Shown here: one piece after another, positions 30,070-40,626 of the stretch
Layout: the number at the start of each line of letters is the position of its first letter
Numbering within the stretch: position 1 is the first letter of the stretch
Assembly: GCA_039613835.1 (NCBI GenBank)
Contig: CP154827.1
Span: 1,334,501 to 1,398,500 of the forward strand
Reading direction: 5' to 3'
From: Acetobacteraceae bacterium
GTDB taxonomy: Bacteria > Pseudomonadota > Alphaproteobacteria > Acetobacterales > Acetobacteraceae
DNA: 64,000 bases
Translations under genes and position numbers: made by a program
Notes under the pieces: generated by a model
Told to the model about the DNA's origin: nothing
The model's input: only the letters and a program-made list of their open reading frames with translations
Databases searched by the model: none

Positions 30070-31608
30070 TTACGCGGCAAAGCGCTTATTGAAAGTTTCC
30101 AGCAAGGCCTTGAGCTTTTCCTCCACTTCCGGCTTCAGTTGTTTGTCGGCGCGGATTGCATCCAGAATGGCACGCCCCGGGCCGCGCACTTCTGCCAGAA
30201 GGGCCTTTTCATATTCGACCACTTTATCGACAGGGACGACATCCACATAGCCACGTGTCCCGGCATAAAGGACAACAACCTGATCCTCGACCGGCAAAGG
30301 CGAGATTTGCGGTTGTTTCAGCAGCTCGGTCAGGCGTGCGCCACGCTCAAGCTGTTTGCGCGTCGCGGGGTCAAGATCCGAGGCGAATTGGGAGAACGCC
30401 GCCATCTCACGATATTGCGCCAGGTCGAGTTTGATCTTGCCCGCAACCTGCTTCATTGCCTTGATCTGAGCCGCGGACCCGACACGGGAGACGGAACCAC
30501 CCACATTCACCGCCGGGCGGATACCCTTATAAAAAAGGTCCGTCTCCAGGAAGATCTGCCCATCCGTGATTGAAATCACGTTTGTCGGGATGTAGGCCGC
30601 GACGTCACCCGCCTGAGTCTCGATCACGGGCAGGGCGGTCAACGAACCACCACCGCTTGCATCCGACATTTTCGCTGCACGCTCCAGCAGGCGGGAATGC
30701 AGATAGAACACATCACCCGGGAAAGCCTCACGCCCCGGCGGACGGCGCAGAAGGAGCGACATCTGGCGATATGCCACGGCCTGTTTCGACAGGTCATCAT
30801 AGCAGATCAGCGCGTGCATGCCGTTATCACGGAAATACTCGCCCATGGCGCAGGCAGCATAAGGGGCGAGATATTGCATCGGCGCCGAGTCGGAGGCGGT
30901 CGCGGCCACGACAATGGAATATTCCATCGCGCCTTCTTCCGTCAGTGTGCGGACGAGATTGGCCACAGTCGAGCGTTTCTGCCCGATCGCCACATAGATG
31001 CAGTAAAGTTTCTCTTTTTCATCGCCCGCGGCATTGACCGGCTTTTGCGCGACGATTGTGTCGACGAGGATGGCTGTTTTGCCGGTCTGGCGGTCACCAA
31101 TCACCAGCTCACGCTGGCCACGCCCGATCGGCACCAGCGCATCAATGGCTTTGATCCCGGTCTGGACGGGCTCACAGACAGATTGACGCGGCATAATGCC
31201 AGGCGCCTTGACTTCCGCGCGGCGCATTTCAGCGTCTTTGATCGGCCCCTTGCCGTCAATCGGGTTGCCCAGCGCATCCACGACGCGGCCCAGCAGGCCC
31301 TTCCCCACCGGCACTTCCACAACGGCATTTCCGCGTGTGACGGTGTCGCCTTCCCGAATGCCGTCACCATCGCCGAAAACAACGACACCGACATTATCCT
31401 GCTCAAGATTGAGCGCGATGCCTGTATCGCCGGTTGACGGGAAATGCACCATCTCCCCAGCCATGACATTATCCAACCCGAAGACGCGGGCAATCCCGTC
31501 ACCGATCGAGAGGACAGTGCCCGTCACGGATATTTTGGCACCGTCATCAAATGCGGCGATCTGCTGCTTGAGGATGTCCGAAATCTCTGCGGGACGGATA
31601 TCCATCAC
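30070..31608 (-). CDS. atpA: F1 ATP synthase alpha subunit
   Basis: This 512-residue non-catalytic nucleotide-binding subunit has Walker [14 protein letters not shown], the RELVIGD segment, [14 protein letters not shown] and the arginine-finger region [10 protein letters not shown]. Its ATG overlaps the atpH stop by 4 bases (ATGA). The full length reads cleanly. Confidence 0.97.
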   Translation of the reverse strand: MMDIRPAEISDILKQQIAAFDDGAKISVTGTVLSIGDGIARVFGLDNVMAGEMVHFPSTGDTGIALNLEQDNVGVVVFGDGDGIREGDTVTRGNAVVEVPVGKGLLGRVVDALGNPIDGKGPIKDAEMRRAEVKAPGIMPRQSVCEPVQTGIKAIDALVPIGRGQRELVIGDRQTGKTAILVDTIVAQKPVNAAGDEKEKLYCIYVAIGQKRSTVANLVRTLTEEGAMEYSIVVAATASDSAPMQYLAPYAACAMGEYFRDNGMHALICYDDLSKQAVAYRQMSLLLRRPPGREAFPGDVFYLHSRLLERAAKMSDASGGGSLTALPVIETQAGDVAAYIPTNVISITDGQIFLETDLFYKGIRPAVNVGGSVSRVGSAAQIKAMKQVAGKIKLDLAQYREMAAFSQFASDLDPATRKQLERGARLTELLKQPQISPLPVEDQVVVLYAGTRGYVDVVPVDKVVEYEKALLAEVRGPGRAILDAIRADKQLKPEVEEKLKALLETFNKRFAA

Positions 31609-32192
31609 GCGGCTCCCTTCATGGCAAACTGGAGGCGGGCGAGACGCCCGCTTATGGATGAGTCAAAAAGTTTTGGACCGATTTTGACGACCAGGCCGCC
31701 AATAAGGGCGGGGTCAACATGTTCGACCATTGCGAGGCGTCCATACCCCGCTTCGGCCAGGCGCGCGCTCAAGGCGTCGCGCTGCGCGTCGGTCAGTTTT
31801 GAGGCCGTCCGCACCTCCACCGTGACTTCGCCACGGCGTGCGCGATCAAGCGCCTCAATTGCGAAGAGGATATCGGCGAGGGCGGGTAGACGTCGGTTTT
31901 GCGCGACAACACCGACAAGCCGGCGGACAGCGTCCCCGAGTTCCAGCGAACGAGCAAGTGCCTCAACCGCCTTGACCGAATCCGTCATCTGGATTCTTTT
32001 ATCCCGAAGAAATTGCTGCAACGCGGTGCTTTGACGGATGGCCTTGGCCAGGCGCGTCATCTGTGCAAAGGCGTCTGACGCGTCGGCATTGTCCTCAACA
32101 TATTTGCAGAAACCGCGCGCATAACGGCGCGCAAGAGAGCTCGATACACCGGCCTCAGAAGGCATTTCAGAAGATGTCTCGAGTTTTGCCAC
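31605..32192 (-). CDS. atpH: F1 ATP synthase delta subunit
   Basis: This 195-residue stalk subunit contains [19 protein letters not shown] and the C-terminal [27 protein letters not shown] signature. The frame is open 61 codons further upstream, but the GTG at 32190-32192 ([15 protein letters not shown]) gives the usual length. It is the first gene of the F1 operon; no F0 genes follow or precede, as is usual in alphaproteobacteria where F0 is encoded elsewhere. Confidence 0.92.
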   Translation of the reverse strand: MAKLETSSEMPSEAGVSSSLARRYARGFCKYVEDNADASDAFAQMTRLAKAIRQSTALQQFLRDKRIQMTDSVKAVEALARSLELGDAVRRLVGVVAQNRRLPALADILFAIEALDRARRGEVTVEVRTASKLTDAQRDALSARLAEAGYGRLAMVEHVDPALIGGLVVKIGPKLFDSSISGRLARLQFAMKGAA

Positions 32193-32784
32193 GTTCGACA
32201 GTCCCAATAACAAGTATGTAACAGGCACACCCGACACGTCATAACGCCCGCCCCGGTAAAAGGCCCGCCTGACGCGTCCCGTGAAACCAAAATCAACGTA
32301 CCGCGACGTCAAAACGTCCTTCGTCACGGGGCGTCTAGCATAGGGTATCGGAGGAACGCAACCGACAGAGCGCACGCCTCATGCGTTGTTTGATATTAAA
32401 TGTTTCAAAACCACAGTTCACGTGTTTATGCGGCAGCGATGCGGCGCGGTCGGCCTTGTGGCGCGCCCGGGCGTGCGGTGGGGTCGTTTTTCCCAGTAAT
32501 GGCTGACATGATCGGATTATTGTAGTGGAAAGCCTTGAATTCCCGGCGAGTGTCGAAGGGAAGCTTCGTCATGATGCTGGACCGCCACCCCTCAAGAGTG
32601 AGGCCCACACATCCATCATATTGCGCCTCGTTAAATTAGGAGGAGGTCCGTCTTCGTCGTCGGCGCGTAACGGCATTTGAGTATCGGATGTGTTTGATAA
32701 GACGATTCATCTGTATCGTGACGACGGGTTTTTACAACTTTGGCAAAGCCCCAGGCTTCCTGACCTGACAAACATTGCTGAGCC
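32193..32784. other. Gene-free stretch upstream of the ATP synthase operon
   Basis: About 590 bases hold the presumed atp promoter; no clear promoter boxes are seen. A 48-residue minus-strand frame at 32426-32572 (MTKLPFDTRREFKAFHYN) is the only coding candidate and is weak. Confidence 0.45.
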
Positions 32785-33051
32785 TTAAGATGGGAGGGAG
32801 GGTCGTTCCGCGGTGTCTGTGATTCGCGACGTTATGTCCGACCAAACATCCCTTAATTCCGTCGTATGATTGCTTAAGAGCTGCTGTGGAAGCGTGATTT
32901 CAACCGCCAGCACGGAGCTTGCCGAACAACGCCCGTTATAAAGGTCATAAGACGGACCGCCATTGACGGCGATTAGCAAAATGATTGGCGGTAGCCTCTG
33001 AACGGTATTTTTAGAGACGAATGAAAGTAAGCGCAGCAAAGATTTAGCCAT
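32785..33051 (-). CDS. Small hypothetical protein
   Basis: This 88-residue frame begins MAKSLLRLLSFVSKNTVQRL followed by a hydrophobic stretch PPIILLIAVNG, possibly a signal or anchor. The ATG has AAGGAAG 8 bases upstream, the main support for a real gene. No family is recognised. The surrounding 1.2 kb (32193-33456) is otherwise without genes and rather AT-rich from 33050 to 33400, so this could be a remnant. Confidence 0.35.
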   Translation of the reverse strand: MAKSLLRLLSFVSKNTVQRLPPIILLIAVNGGPSYDLYNGRCSASSVLAVEITLPQQLLSNHTTELRDVWSDITSRITDTAERPSLPS

Positions 33052-33456
33052 GAAACTTCTTCCTTTGAACCAAGTGAAATCTGGCTCAGCGACTCGCTAG
33101 ACATTTGTAAAGATCTCATTGTTCCTTTTCTTCGAAGTTTGTATTTAAAAGACGTTGGTTATTGTTTGAACATTCTCATATTAATATCTATATTCTGAAT
33201 ATCTTTTCAAAAATCCGGTGAGTCAAGCGCTTTATCGAAAATTTTGGTATCTGGTGATGACTTGGAAATCCAACGTCTCAAATTTCCATATTGCTAATAA
33301 TTTATTTCTAGCACCATATGATCTTTCGAAATCCCTAACGTCTTTTAGCCGTGGATTCCCTGCCGATTTGCCTCCAGGTCGCCCGCGAACCGAATTAGGG
33401 AAAATGGTCTGACCTCCCCGCCTGCTCGTCTTCATCGCCCTTATGGCGGAAAACAT

Positions 33457-33960
33457 ATGAGATACGTTTCCCGGTTTTTGATCACATTGGTCGGCACAGC
33501 CGCACTCTCCGGGTGTGATAACCCGGCGGAGGACGCTTTCAACGCGTCATCAACGGCCTGTGCCGCGAAATTCCCGGTGATGAAAGGCCGCACTGTCGCG
33601 GGCGCGCAATGTCTGCATGATGTGGTCTTTACGCAGGGCCCGGCGGCCTTTTCGGACTCCTGGCTCACTTATCTTTATGCTTACGATAATTTCCGTATGG
33701 AGAGGGCCAAAGCCGTTGATGCCGGCACGCTTTCACCGGAAGATTACACTGCGCAACTCAATAATTTCTGGTCCAACCTGATGTCGCAGGATTTTCAACG
33801 CCGCACGGCGCAAAATCGGTGCAGAGCAGCGCTTAACGCCTATCGCAGCGCCTATCTGAACGGAAATCCGGACAAGCGGGCGCGTCGGTCCGATGCGCGG
33901 AGGGTTAACCCACCGATTTTCATCCCGGGATGCGACAGTTTTAATCCCAGCATGATGTGA
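33457..33960 (+). CDS. Predicted lipoprotein of unknown function
   Basis: The protein is 167 residues. Its N-terminus MRYVSRFLITLVGTAALSGC is a type-II signal peptide with lipobox LSGC (Cys 20). The mature part has several further Cys (CAAKFP, QCLHDV, NRCRAALNAY, PGCDSF) and helical, aromatic-rich segments (SWLTYLYAYDNFRME). I do not recognise the family; inner- or outer-membrane anchoring facing the periplasm is expected. It is intact and transcribed alone. Confidence 0.75.
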   Translation: MRYVSRFLITLVGTAALSGCDNPAEDAFNASSTACAAKFPVMKGRTVAGAQCLHDVVFTQGPAAFSDSWLTYLYAYDNFRMERAKAVDAGTLSPEDYTAQLNNFWSNLMSQDFQRRTAQNRCRAALNAYRSAYLNGNPDKRARRSDARRVNPPIFIPGCDSFNPSMM

Positions 33961-34046
33961 CCTCTCATAGTCTGGTCGATCATGCGCGAATGACGAACGC
34001 GTCGCCTGACGCTCGGATGGGGATTGCCGAAGATTCGACATATCAA

Positions 34047-34614
34047 TTAATGCGCCTGGATCAGGTCAATCTGAAATCCGTCACGCACAGATTGCAAAAT
34101 GTGATCCGCGTCAGGCAAGCGCACGCATGAAAATATAGGCCGCCTCAGGCCCCTGAAGGGGCTGGCGCGTATCTCCAAGGTAATTCACGAGCACACAGTG
34201 AGACTTTCGCTGCCATCTCAAGGCAATGCGACGGGCGAGCATCCTGATTTCGCTCTCGCTTAGGAAATACAATACTTCCGATAATATAATAAGGTCCGGC
34301 CTGACCTCCGGCCATGCGGCGGGGAGTTCACCTTTAACGAAGTGAACATGCTTGAATTCAGCATTCCGCCGGGACGCCTCCCGTAAGGCAACGTCTGAGA
34401 CGTCAATCCCGATCAGTTCCTGACATCGAGGCGCCAATAAGCGGGTCAACTCCCCGATGGAACATCCAGCCTCAATGCCGAGTTGATAAACCGGCCTCGG
34501 GAGGACTGCCAGCGTCGCCTGATACTTGTCTCTCTCATAAGTCGTCGTGCGAAAGCCCCAGGGATCAATATTCACCGCGTAAATATCGTTAAATTGCTGT
34601 GCTCGGTGACTCAT
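34047..34614 (-). pseudogene. SAM-dependent methyltransferase (NodS-like), 3' frameshift
   Basis: The main frame (34111-34614, 167 residues) starts MSHRAQQFNDIYAVNIDPWG and has the NodS-type SAM-binding motif LGIEAGCSIGELTRLLAP, then LIGIDVSDVALREA. The expected first glycine-rich motif E.GCSIG is intact. The C-terminus stops early at 34111. Shifting one base there restores DADHILQSVRDGFQIDLIQA to the TAA at 34047-34049, so the last 20 residues are lost. The start overlaps the 3' end of the PIG-L gene by 26 bases. It belongs to a glycosyltransferase/acyl-CoA dehydrogenase/deacetylase/methyltransferase operon. Activity may survive the short truncation. Confidence 0.7.
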
Positions 34615-35355
34615 CCCCAGTTTCTCGCAAAAAATATTCCGGACTTTCCAGAAAATGCAATTGCATCTCCCGATCCATGACAAATCCATCAGGATCATCC
34701 GTGATAAGGTGCGTCATTTGAGATTGATGCGCCGCGATGGCGGGTGCTTTCCTCTGACGATATGTCGTTGTGTCGAACCGGACCATCCCGCGCCATGAGG
34801 TCGGCGCGATCGACACAAATCGCCCCCAGACCGGAAAGGACCATAGATGAAGGTCGGGACACTGCCTGACCAACATCCGCGCGATGTCATTTGCCGCTTT
34901 GTGATCCGGGTGCGGATCCCCCTTCCATGTCGTCCAGATCGTGCCGATATGACCGGACACAACGATCTGTGCGAGGCGTGCAATGATCTCCTGACGCCCG
35001 TGCGCCGTCTCCGGCACATCCTGATCCGGGTAGCGTAGAAAAAACACGCGGGCTTTGCCGGACGTCAGGCACGTGACCGCCGCCTTCAATTCCGCCTCAC
35101 GCAAGGCAGCCAATTTTCCGGCGGAAATTCTTTCGATTTGGGATGGGAGCCGCTGCCATCCGTCAGCGCGACGACCGTGACATCCTGCCCGGATTCAACC
35201 GCCGCTGCCAGGGCGCCACCGCATCCCAAACTCTCATCATCAGGGTGCGGCGCCAGAACCGTCACCGCCTTGCCCGCGGTCAGCGCATCAATTGTGGCCC
35301 AAAGCGCCTCAGCGGCAGCCTTCAATAAAGTGCCTTGCGCAAAAGCCGTCACCAT
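34589..35355 (-). pseudogene. PIG-L family N-acetyl-sugar deacetylase, frameshifted
   Basis: The zinc motif APHPDDESLGCGG (residues 34-46) is intact in the N-terminal frame (35086-35355), with DGSGSHPKSKEFPPE following. The frame is then lost at the A-run 35114-35117 (minus strand). Adding one A restores LAALREAEL and the rest of the protein, including WKGDPHPDHKAANDIA, the second metal-binding segment. The family hydrolyses N-acetylglucosaminyl groups on lipids or small molecules. The single homopolymer lesion makes sequencing error possible for this gene alone, but its three operon neighbours are also damaged. Confidence 0.82.
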
Positions 35356-36481
35356 GAGGGCGCACCTTCCATTTTTGCCAGGACGCGGCCCGCCCGTTCC
35401 AGCTTCTCATCCGGGACAGCTTGGCGGACATAGAGCGAAAGATCCCGCCGGATACGTTCCAGAGGGCCAGGCCAGAATGCTGAGGTGCCGAGTGACTTCT
35501 CCGTCAAAGCGAGAACTTCCAGGCAGACTTCCTCGGAAAACTGGCGTGCAAGGAGCGCAGCCATCACGAATTTTTCGATAAGAGGGGCATCTGTCACGGA
35601 GTCAGGGGGGAGTTTCGATGCGGTCTCTCTCAAGAGGCTCGCCATGGCGCGGGCCAGGCTCACGGCACGCGCATAGCGGCTCAGCTGAAAAGAATCATCG
35701 AAGCGCCCACGGGAAAGAAGCATGTCTCGCCTATGGCACAGCAATGCTTCAACCACGCCAAGATGCACCGCGCAATAGCGCCAGACGCCCCCTCAAAATG
35801 TGGCTCACCCTCATAGATTCCAGGTTCACCGAGGCAATGCGCATCGCTGACGCACATATCTGAAAAATCAAACCGACCCGACATGGTGGCCTTCATGCCG
35901 GTCGCGTCCCAATGGGAGGCATCCTGCCTGCGTTTTTCCGTCACCTCAATCAAGGCGAGTTGCGGTCGCGTGTCGGGCGTTTCAGAGGCGTGCATTGTGA
36001 CGACCGCCAGACGCATCAGGCCCAAGCTGGAAGCGAAGATTTTTTCACCGGAAAGGCGATATGTCCCGCGCGCCGCCATGTAGCGAAGGGGTTTTCGGCC
36101 GTTCGCACCCCAAACGCCGAGAAGTCCCCCTTTAGAAACAACGCGGGACATTTCGTCAAGAGCTGTCGCCCCGCCATAAAGTGAAACGAGTTTGACCGCA
36201 TTGACATGGCCTTCAAAGAGCCGACCGAGGGAGAGATTGGCCTGGCCGATTCGCCTGAGCACATCGAATAGAGTCACCGACGCTTCGGGCGACGTGGCGA
36301 GGCCCTTACCACCATAATTTGCAGGTAGGCAAGCGGTCAGGATGCCGACTTTCGCCAGCAACGCAACTTCGGATTCCAAGCCTTGCGGATCTCGCTCCGC
36401 TGCGTCAGCGCGCGCGGCAATCGCGAGCATCGCCGCCTCAAATCGGTCGTTTATGCCGGATTGAAGTTGGGCAGCGTCCAT
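35349..36481 (-). pseudogene. Acyl-CoA dehydrogenase family protein, frameshifted
   Basis: The first 245 residues (MDAAQLQSGINDRFEAAM..., with ACLPANYGGKGL and GEKIFASSLGLM) are the N- and middle domains of an acyl-CoA dehydrogenase-like flavoprotein. Near 35760, after GASGAIARCI, the frame shifts and the helical C-terminal domain continues as LGVVEALLCHRRDMLLSRGR to 35349. Both halves are recognisable and complete. The 3' end overlaps the PIG-L start by 7 bases and the 5' end abuts the glycosyltransferase stop (36481), so the four genes were one tightly packed operon. Role unknown; possibly modification of a lipid or polyketide-like metabolite. Confidence 0.82.
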
Positions 36482-37620
36482 TACTGTGCCCGACTCATCT
36501 GCATACGTTTTGAACGCGGCCGGACCATCGCCCTGACATCCTCCCGGATTTTCTTCAATTTGAGGAGTTCGAGGTACATTTCTTCCCAGGATAATCGCCT
36601 TTTGGCAAGGAGAGGGCTGTTATTCTCCACGTAAGACCATAACGCACCGAACGTCCTGAAATCCGGGATATTTGCCGCAACATCAATCCCGGCCTCAGCA
36701 TAGATTGCGTTGAGATTTCGGGGGGCGGCGTAGGCGTGCCGAAATTTGGCACGCCATGACACACGTGATAAAATGGCTTCGGCCAGCTCCATCGACTCAT
36801 CACAGATGTGTTTGCGCCCGGCTACACGTGCGGCAATTGTGTCCGCCATCCCGCCTTTCGCCCGCCCGCCCAACCGTGACGATGTCCAGACTTTAACATC
36901 GTCAGAATATAGAATTGCCAGATCATGAGCTTCAAAAGCTCTGGCAAGCGCCCTGTCCTCACCGACAGGCACGGCGGGAAGTCCACCGACCGCGCGGTAG
37001 GCCCGAACCGTTACGGCGATGGAAGCGCCACTGGTCTGGCCATGGAAAGGCTAGGAATTGACGGGGTCCGGGTTGATAAGTTGATTGATCTCTCTAGAGA
37101 TGGTGCGATATTCTTCCTCAATATCGCCGCGTTTAAGGATGAGGTCCGGGAGGCGCTCTGCCGCTTCCGGATCCAGGAAGATCTGGCCGCACACCATATC
37201 CGCTCTTCCCGCTTCCATCGGGCTGATAGAATTTTCAACCCAATCGGGGTAGGGGTGAAAGTCAGCATCTGTCGTGAGCAGATATCCCTGCCTGGAAACA
37301 CATTTACTTGCGACACCGAGAGCCGTCTGCCGCGCCTTACCCGCATGGGAGAGCGCCGGGGGAAATTTGACATCAACGATTAGAACAGGCGTTTCGGAAG
37401 AATTTGCCCAATCCTTGGCCAAATTCAATGTATTATCATGAGAGTTATTGATTAGAAGGACAATAGTCCCGTGCATGCTGAAGGAACTCATGAAAAATGA
37501 TCAGGCTTTTAGACATTGTTCTATATAAGTTTCTTCGTTACATGCGGGGATGGCGATTGCATATTCAAATTGTTTGCCAGACTTGACAAAAAAGTCGTTT
37601 TTAAATACCGAAAGTCCCAT
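36481..37620 (-). pseudogene. Family-2 glycosyltransferase with two in-frame stops
   Basis: The ATG at 37618-37620 (MGLSVFKNDFFVKSGKQF) follows GGGAAGAGG and opens a single frame running to 36481 with no indel at all. It contains the GT2 opening IAIPACNEETYIEQCL, then LLINNSHDNTLNLAKDWA, the DXD-like LLTTDADFHPYPDWV and GEDRALARAF. The frame is interrupted only by TGA at 37501-37503 (after QCLKA) and TAG at 37051-37053 (after DPVNS, before PFHGQTSGAS, where relatives carry a Trp). Both could arise from TGG by one transition. This is the first gene of the operon with the dehydrogenase, deacetylase and methyltransferase. Confidence 0.85.
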
Positions 37621-38444
37621 CGGCCTCTTCCCAACGTGCCTGACGACGTCGTCGATCCAGACAAAAGAGCGTGCAATCTCGTTGCACGCGCTGTGGACCC
37701 TTACGCTTCAGAATTCATTAAGTTCGCGTCGCAAAGTAAATGATGCCCGACGACTGTCGATTCACCTTATCCGACTCAAATCATTCGTTAAGGGGCAATT
37801 ACGCTGAAGCATAGGATTGGCGCGAACATTGTATCGTGCGCCGGCGCGATTTTGGTTGGGAGTGGGTCGAGATCAGGATTGACAATCGGGCTTACTTTCC
37901 ATGGAAGTTAGCCGACTTGGAGTGGCGCAAAAACGCGATTGAGGTGGATTTTATATCTTTCAGGCGTCAATATGATGCGTGGTCAAGCTAAGCCATTTTT
38001 AATGACGGTTCCGCGATTGAGGGCCCGGAGAGGCAAATACAATGTTTGGTAAGGCATTAAAATTGGCCTTCTAATTCGCTCCGAAGCAAACCTTATTTCG
38101 AAATAGAACGGATTCGTAACGAATCACTCTGATTCGAGAAGGACAGAGTTTGATTCTGCCGGTTGAAAAACAATATATTCCTTCGAAAAGTTACGAAAAA
38201 TTTTGGCGACGATCTTACTGGATGGCGGAGTTATTATAGGGCTATAATTACAAATATCGAGGTTCATTTCATCGCGAAAGCGCGTCGACCGTTGGCCGGC
38301 GAAGAATACCGGTGCCTTTCGGCAAGCCTCCATTTGCAAAGATGGCCCGTGCAACGATGCTCTTGTATGTATAAATAATCGTATAAAAGGCCTCGGAAGG
38401 GACACGCTTCCCTCCTCCCTCCATTCGAGCGTACTGAATATTCA
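37621..38444. other. Gene-free stretch
   Basis: These 824 bases contain only short, unconvincing frames and no RNA gene. AT content is higher than the local average in parts. It may be the remains of genes that can no longer be recognised. Confidence 0.5.
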
Positions 38445-38933
38445 TTATGTCGAACTCGTTAGCACCGTCAGAGCTATGATCTGCCGATCCACATGTGACA
38501 GCTGATCGTGATGCATAAGCATGACATTATTTGTGTTCGCAAGCCTTAAAGCAGGCTTGGTGAACGCAGCGTTGGAAACGACGGCTGCGAAGTCCGCTCG
38601 CTCATGAAGTCGAGAAGCGGAGATCTCCTGAACGGCACTGTTGCCGACCGATGACGAATAAAACTTACACTGAACAACAAGCTTACGGCCGCTTTTGACG
38701 GCAATCACGTCACACCCCTGATCATTCGATGCTTGGGTTACTCGAGCATCCCAACCTGCTTTCCTCAATTGAAGGGCACAGAAACGTTCGTAGTCTGGAG
38801 GCGTCATTTGAGGAGAAAAGATTAAAGGAGAGCTTTTTGGGCTCTCCATCAACAGTTCCATCTCAGTCGACGATGCTACCGTCTCAACAAATTTTATGCA
38901 TTGCTCAAGCGCCATCACCCTATCTTTTTCCAA
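38445..38933 (-). CDS. Mrr-like restriction endonuclease domain
   Basis: This 162-residue frame carries a PD-(D/E)XK Mrr-type core: MTPPDYERFCALQLRKAGWD, then the catalytic GCDVIAVKSGRKLVVQCKF (D ... QxK) and VQEISASRLHERADFAAVVS. The start is a TTG (38933), and the sequence before the domain (LEQCIKFVETVASSTEMEL) continues a helical linker. It is probably the C-terminal half of one protein with the adjacent membrane-anchored frame, separated by an indel near 38945. Mrr-like enzymes cleave modified or foreign DNA. Confidence 0.7.
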   Translation of the reverse strand: MEKDRVMALEQCIKFVETVASSTEMELLMESPKSSPLIFSPQMTPPDYERFCALQLRKAGWDARVTQASNDQGCDVIAVKSGRKLVVQCKFYSSSVGNSAVQEISASRLHERADFAAVVSNAAFTKPALRLANTNNVMLMHHDQLSHVDRQIIALTVLTSST

Positions 38934-38953
38934 TCTATCTGCGAGTATTGCAA

Positions 38954-39349
38954 CTATTCTGGTGGAGACGAATATTCTTTCTCCTTTTCCCAGGCTTTCG
39001 TTACGAGCGATCCGTAGGAGTCTTTGTGACAGGTTTGCATTTTGCGGACTTGAAGGTTTTTCGCTTGGCTCTTAATCTCCTCAAGCCCGGCACGCGTGAT
39101 CTGGGAAACTCTATTTTTCTCTCTGTTCCGTGCTCTGGATCGCGCAAGTTCGCAAAAAATTCCTGATATCGCTATTCCGGAGACAAGGAGACTTATAGAC
39201 ATCGTGCGGTCTAAACCTAAAGACTCTATAAATGTCATAACTGTCTCGTAAACCCAGACAAGGCATGCCCATATGGCACCCAAAATTATCGCAACTACGA
39301 TCAAAACAATCGCTTCCGGAGAGAGATCATTCTTTCTTCTTCTCGCCAC
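38954..39349 (-). CDS. Membrane-anchored N-terminal half of the Mrr-like nuclease
   Basis: This 131-residue frame has a basic N-terminus (MARRRKNDLSPEA) and two transmembrane helices (AIVLIVVAIILGAIWACLVW and SISLLVSGIAISGIFCEL). A charged, probably coiled-coil region (RSRARNREKNRVSQIT ... WEKEKEYS) follows. It stops at 38954, 20 bases before the nuclease frame. A one-base shift joins it to RIVAILADRLEKDRV and the Mrr domain, giving a protein of about 300 residues. It is a defence-type architecture, with a nuclease held at the membrane. Confidence 0.62.
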   Translation of the reverse strand: MARRRKNDLSPEAIVLIVVAIILGAIWACLVWVYETVMTFIESLGLDRTMSISLLVSGIAISGIFCELARSRARNREKNRVSQITRAGLEEIKSQAKNLQVRKMQTCHKDSYGSLVTKAWEKEKEYSSPPE

Positions 39350-39901
39350 GTCTCCACTCCATTAACGATTCTACGGTCAAGATTTCTAGCACTCGCAATT
39401 TGTCAAATTATTTTTCAGAAATCCACAATCTTAATTTCTCGATCCTACGTCTTTCGCAATCAAAGGCTCAATTATTTTGTCGTAGGCAGATTACGGCTGC
39501 GACAGGCAAAAAAGAGGCGGAGCTGAAGTCCGAATCTCACTTTGTGTTCTCTCGGTGAAGTGTGGTCCCTCATGCGGCACAATGTCCTTATCGAACGAAG
39601 ATTTTGAGTAATGAGTCAACCGAGGTTACAAGTTCAATCGTCACGGATTGTGCGAAAAGCACCCTGTCTACCTCACTTCACGAATGCGCCGCTCCCCGGC
39701 GGCGGTCTGAACCTCTCCAAGGATTCGCGCTGCCCGACGGGTGCGGATCATCTTCCTCTCAGCTCGACGGTCAAGCTGCGCCAAATGAGCGTCTGTTTGG
39801 TGAAATATTCCGAAACGCGGGCAACAACCTCATGAGGCTAAATCCCACGCCCAGAACCCTCACGGCGTCCGACGTTACCTCATAAATCTTTCTGGGAAAT
39901 A
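39350..39901. other. Gene-free stretch
   Basis: This stretch is about 550 bases between the nuclease locus and tRNA-Gly. Plus-strand frames at 39562-39885 have no recognisable content. Nothing else is seen. Confidence 0.45.
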
Positions 39902-39975
39902 TGGAGCGGGCGAAGGGAATCGAACCCCCCTCAGAAGCTTGGAAGGCTACTGCATTACCACTATGCTACGCCCGC
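39902..39975 (-). tRNA. tRNA-Gly (anticodon TCC)
   Basis: The minus-strand sequence begins GCGGGCGTAGCATAGTGGTA and ends CGCCCGCT followed by an encoded CCA (39902-39904). The acceptor stem pairs fully over 7 bp, the anticodon loop is CTTCCAA, and the T-arm has TTCGATT. The T-stem contains G-T wobbles. Confidence 0.93.
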
Positions 39976-40159
39976 GCCGAAAGTCGCTTCCTCGGCCTCC
40001 CATACCGCTCCCATCGCGTTGATGCAAGGGCTTGTGAGGGCATAATCGCGATAAAACCCTCTTGACTTATCCCGCCCGTAAACGCATTACCGCTCCGAGG
40101 ACTTCCTGTCATCAGGCTGCATCTTACAATGCGGCTTTGAGGATGGAATGTGATCCTTT

Positions 40160-40236
40160 AGGGGTGTAGCTCAATTGGCTAGAGCGCCGGTCTCCAAAAC
40201 CGGAGGTTGCGGGTTCGAGACCCTCCGCCCCTGCCA
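40160..40236 (+). tRNA. tRNA-Trp (anticodon CCA)
   Basis: It starts AGGGGTGTAGCTCAATTGG and ends CGCCCCTGCCA, with a 7-bp acceptor stem, anticodon loop CTCCAAA and T-loop TTCGAGA. It lies immediately upstream of secE-nusG, the usual bacterial position. The CCA anticodon reads UGG only, which argues against UGA being read as Trp through this tRNA. Confidence 0.95.
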
Positions 40237-40308
40237 GGCACAGTTTCTTGCTTGGCGTTTGTGGCGCGATCTGCCATACAGCCATAATCAAAAGTTTCGC
40301 AGCAGAGG

Positions 40309-40617
40309 ATGACGGTGTCAGTCTCAACTCCCCAACGCGGCGCTAAGACGTCGCAGAAAAATAAAAGCAAGCCTGCTGCCGCATCCGGTCGCGAGGAGGG
40401 AAAGTCGGCGGCCAAACCGGCTGCGCGCTTCAAGCTGATGCAATTTCTCAAGGACGTCCGTGCGGAAGGGGGCAAGATCACCTGGCCCACGCGCCGCGTC
40501 ACGGTCATCACCTCAATCGCTGTTCTGGCGATGGCCGCGTTGACGTCTATATTCTTCTTCGTTGTCGACCAGCTGATTGGTTTGGGCGTGCGCGAAATTT
40601 TGGTCTTTGGAGGCTAA
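40309..40617 (+). CDS. secE: Preprotein translocase subunit SecE
   Basis: This is a 102-residue single-helix SecE. An Ala/Lys-rich cytosolic extension precedes the conserved MQFLKDVRAEGGKITWPTRR, and then a transmembrane segment (TSIAVLAMAALTSIFFFVVD). Part of the SecYEG channel. It is followed after 9 bases by nusG. Confidence 0.95.
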   Translation: MTVSVSTPQRGAKTSQKNKSKPAAASGREEGKSAAKPAARFKLMQFLKDVRAEGGKITWPTRRVTVITSIAVLAMAALTSIFFFVVDQLIGLGVREILVFGG

Positions 40618-40626
40618 GTTAGGGCC

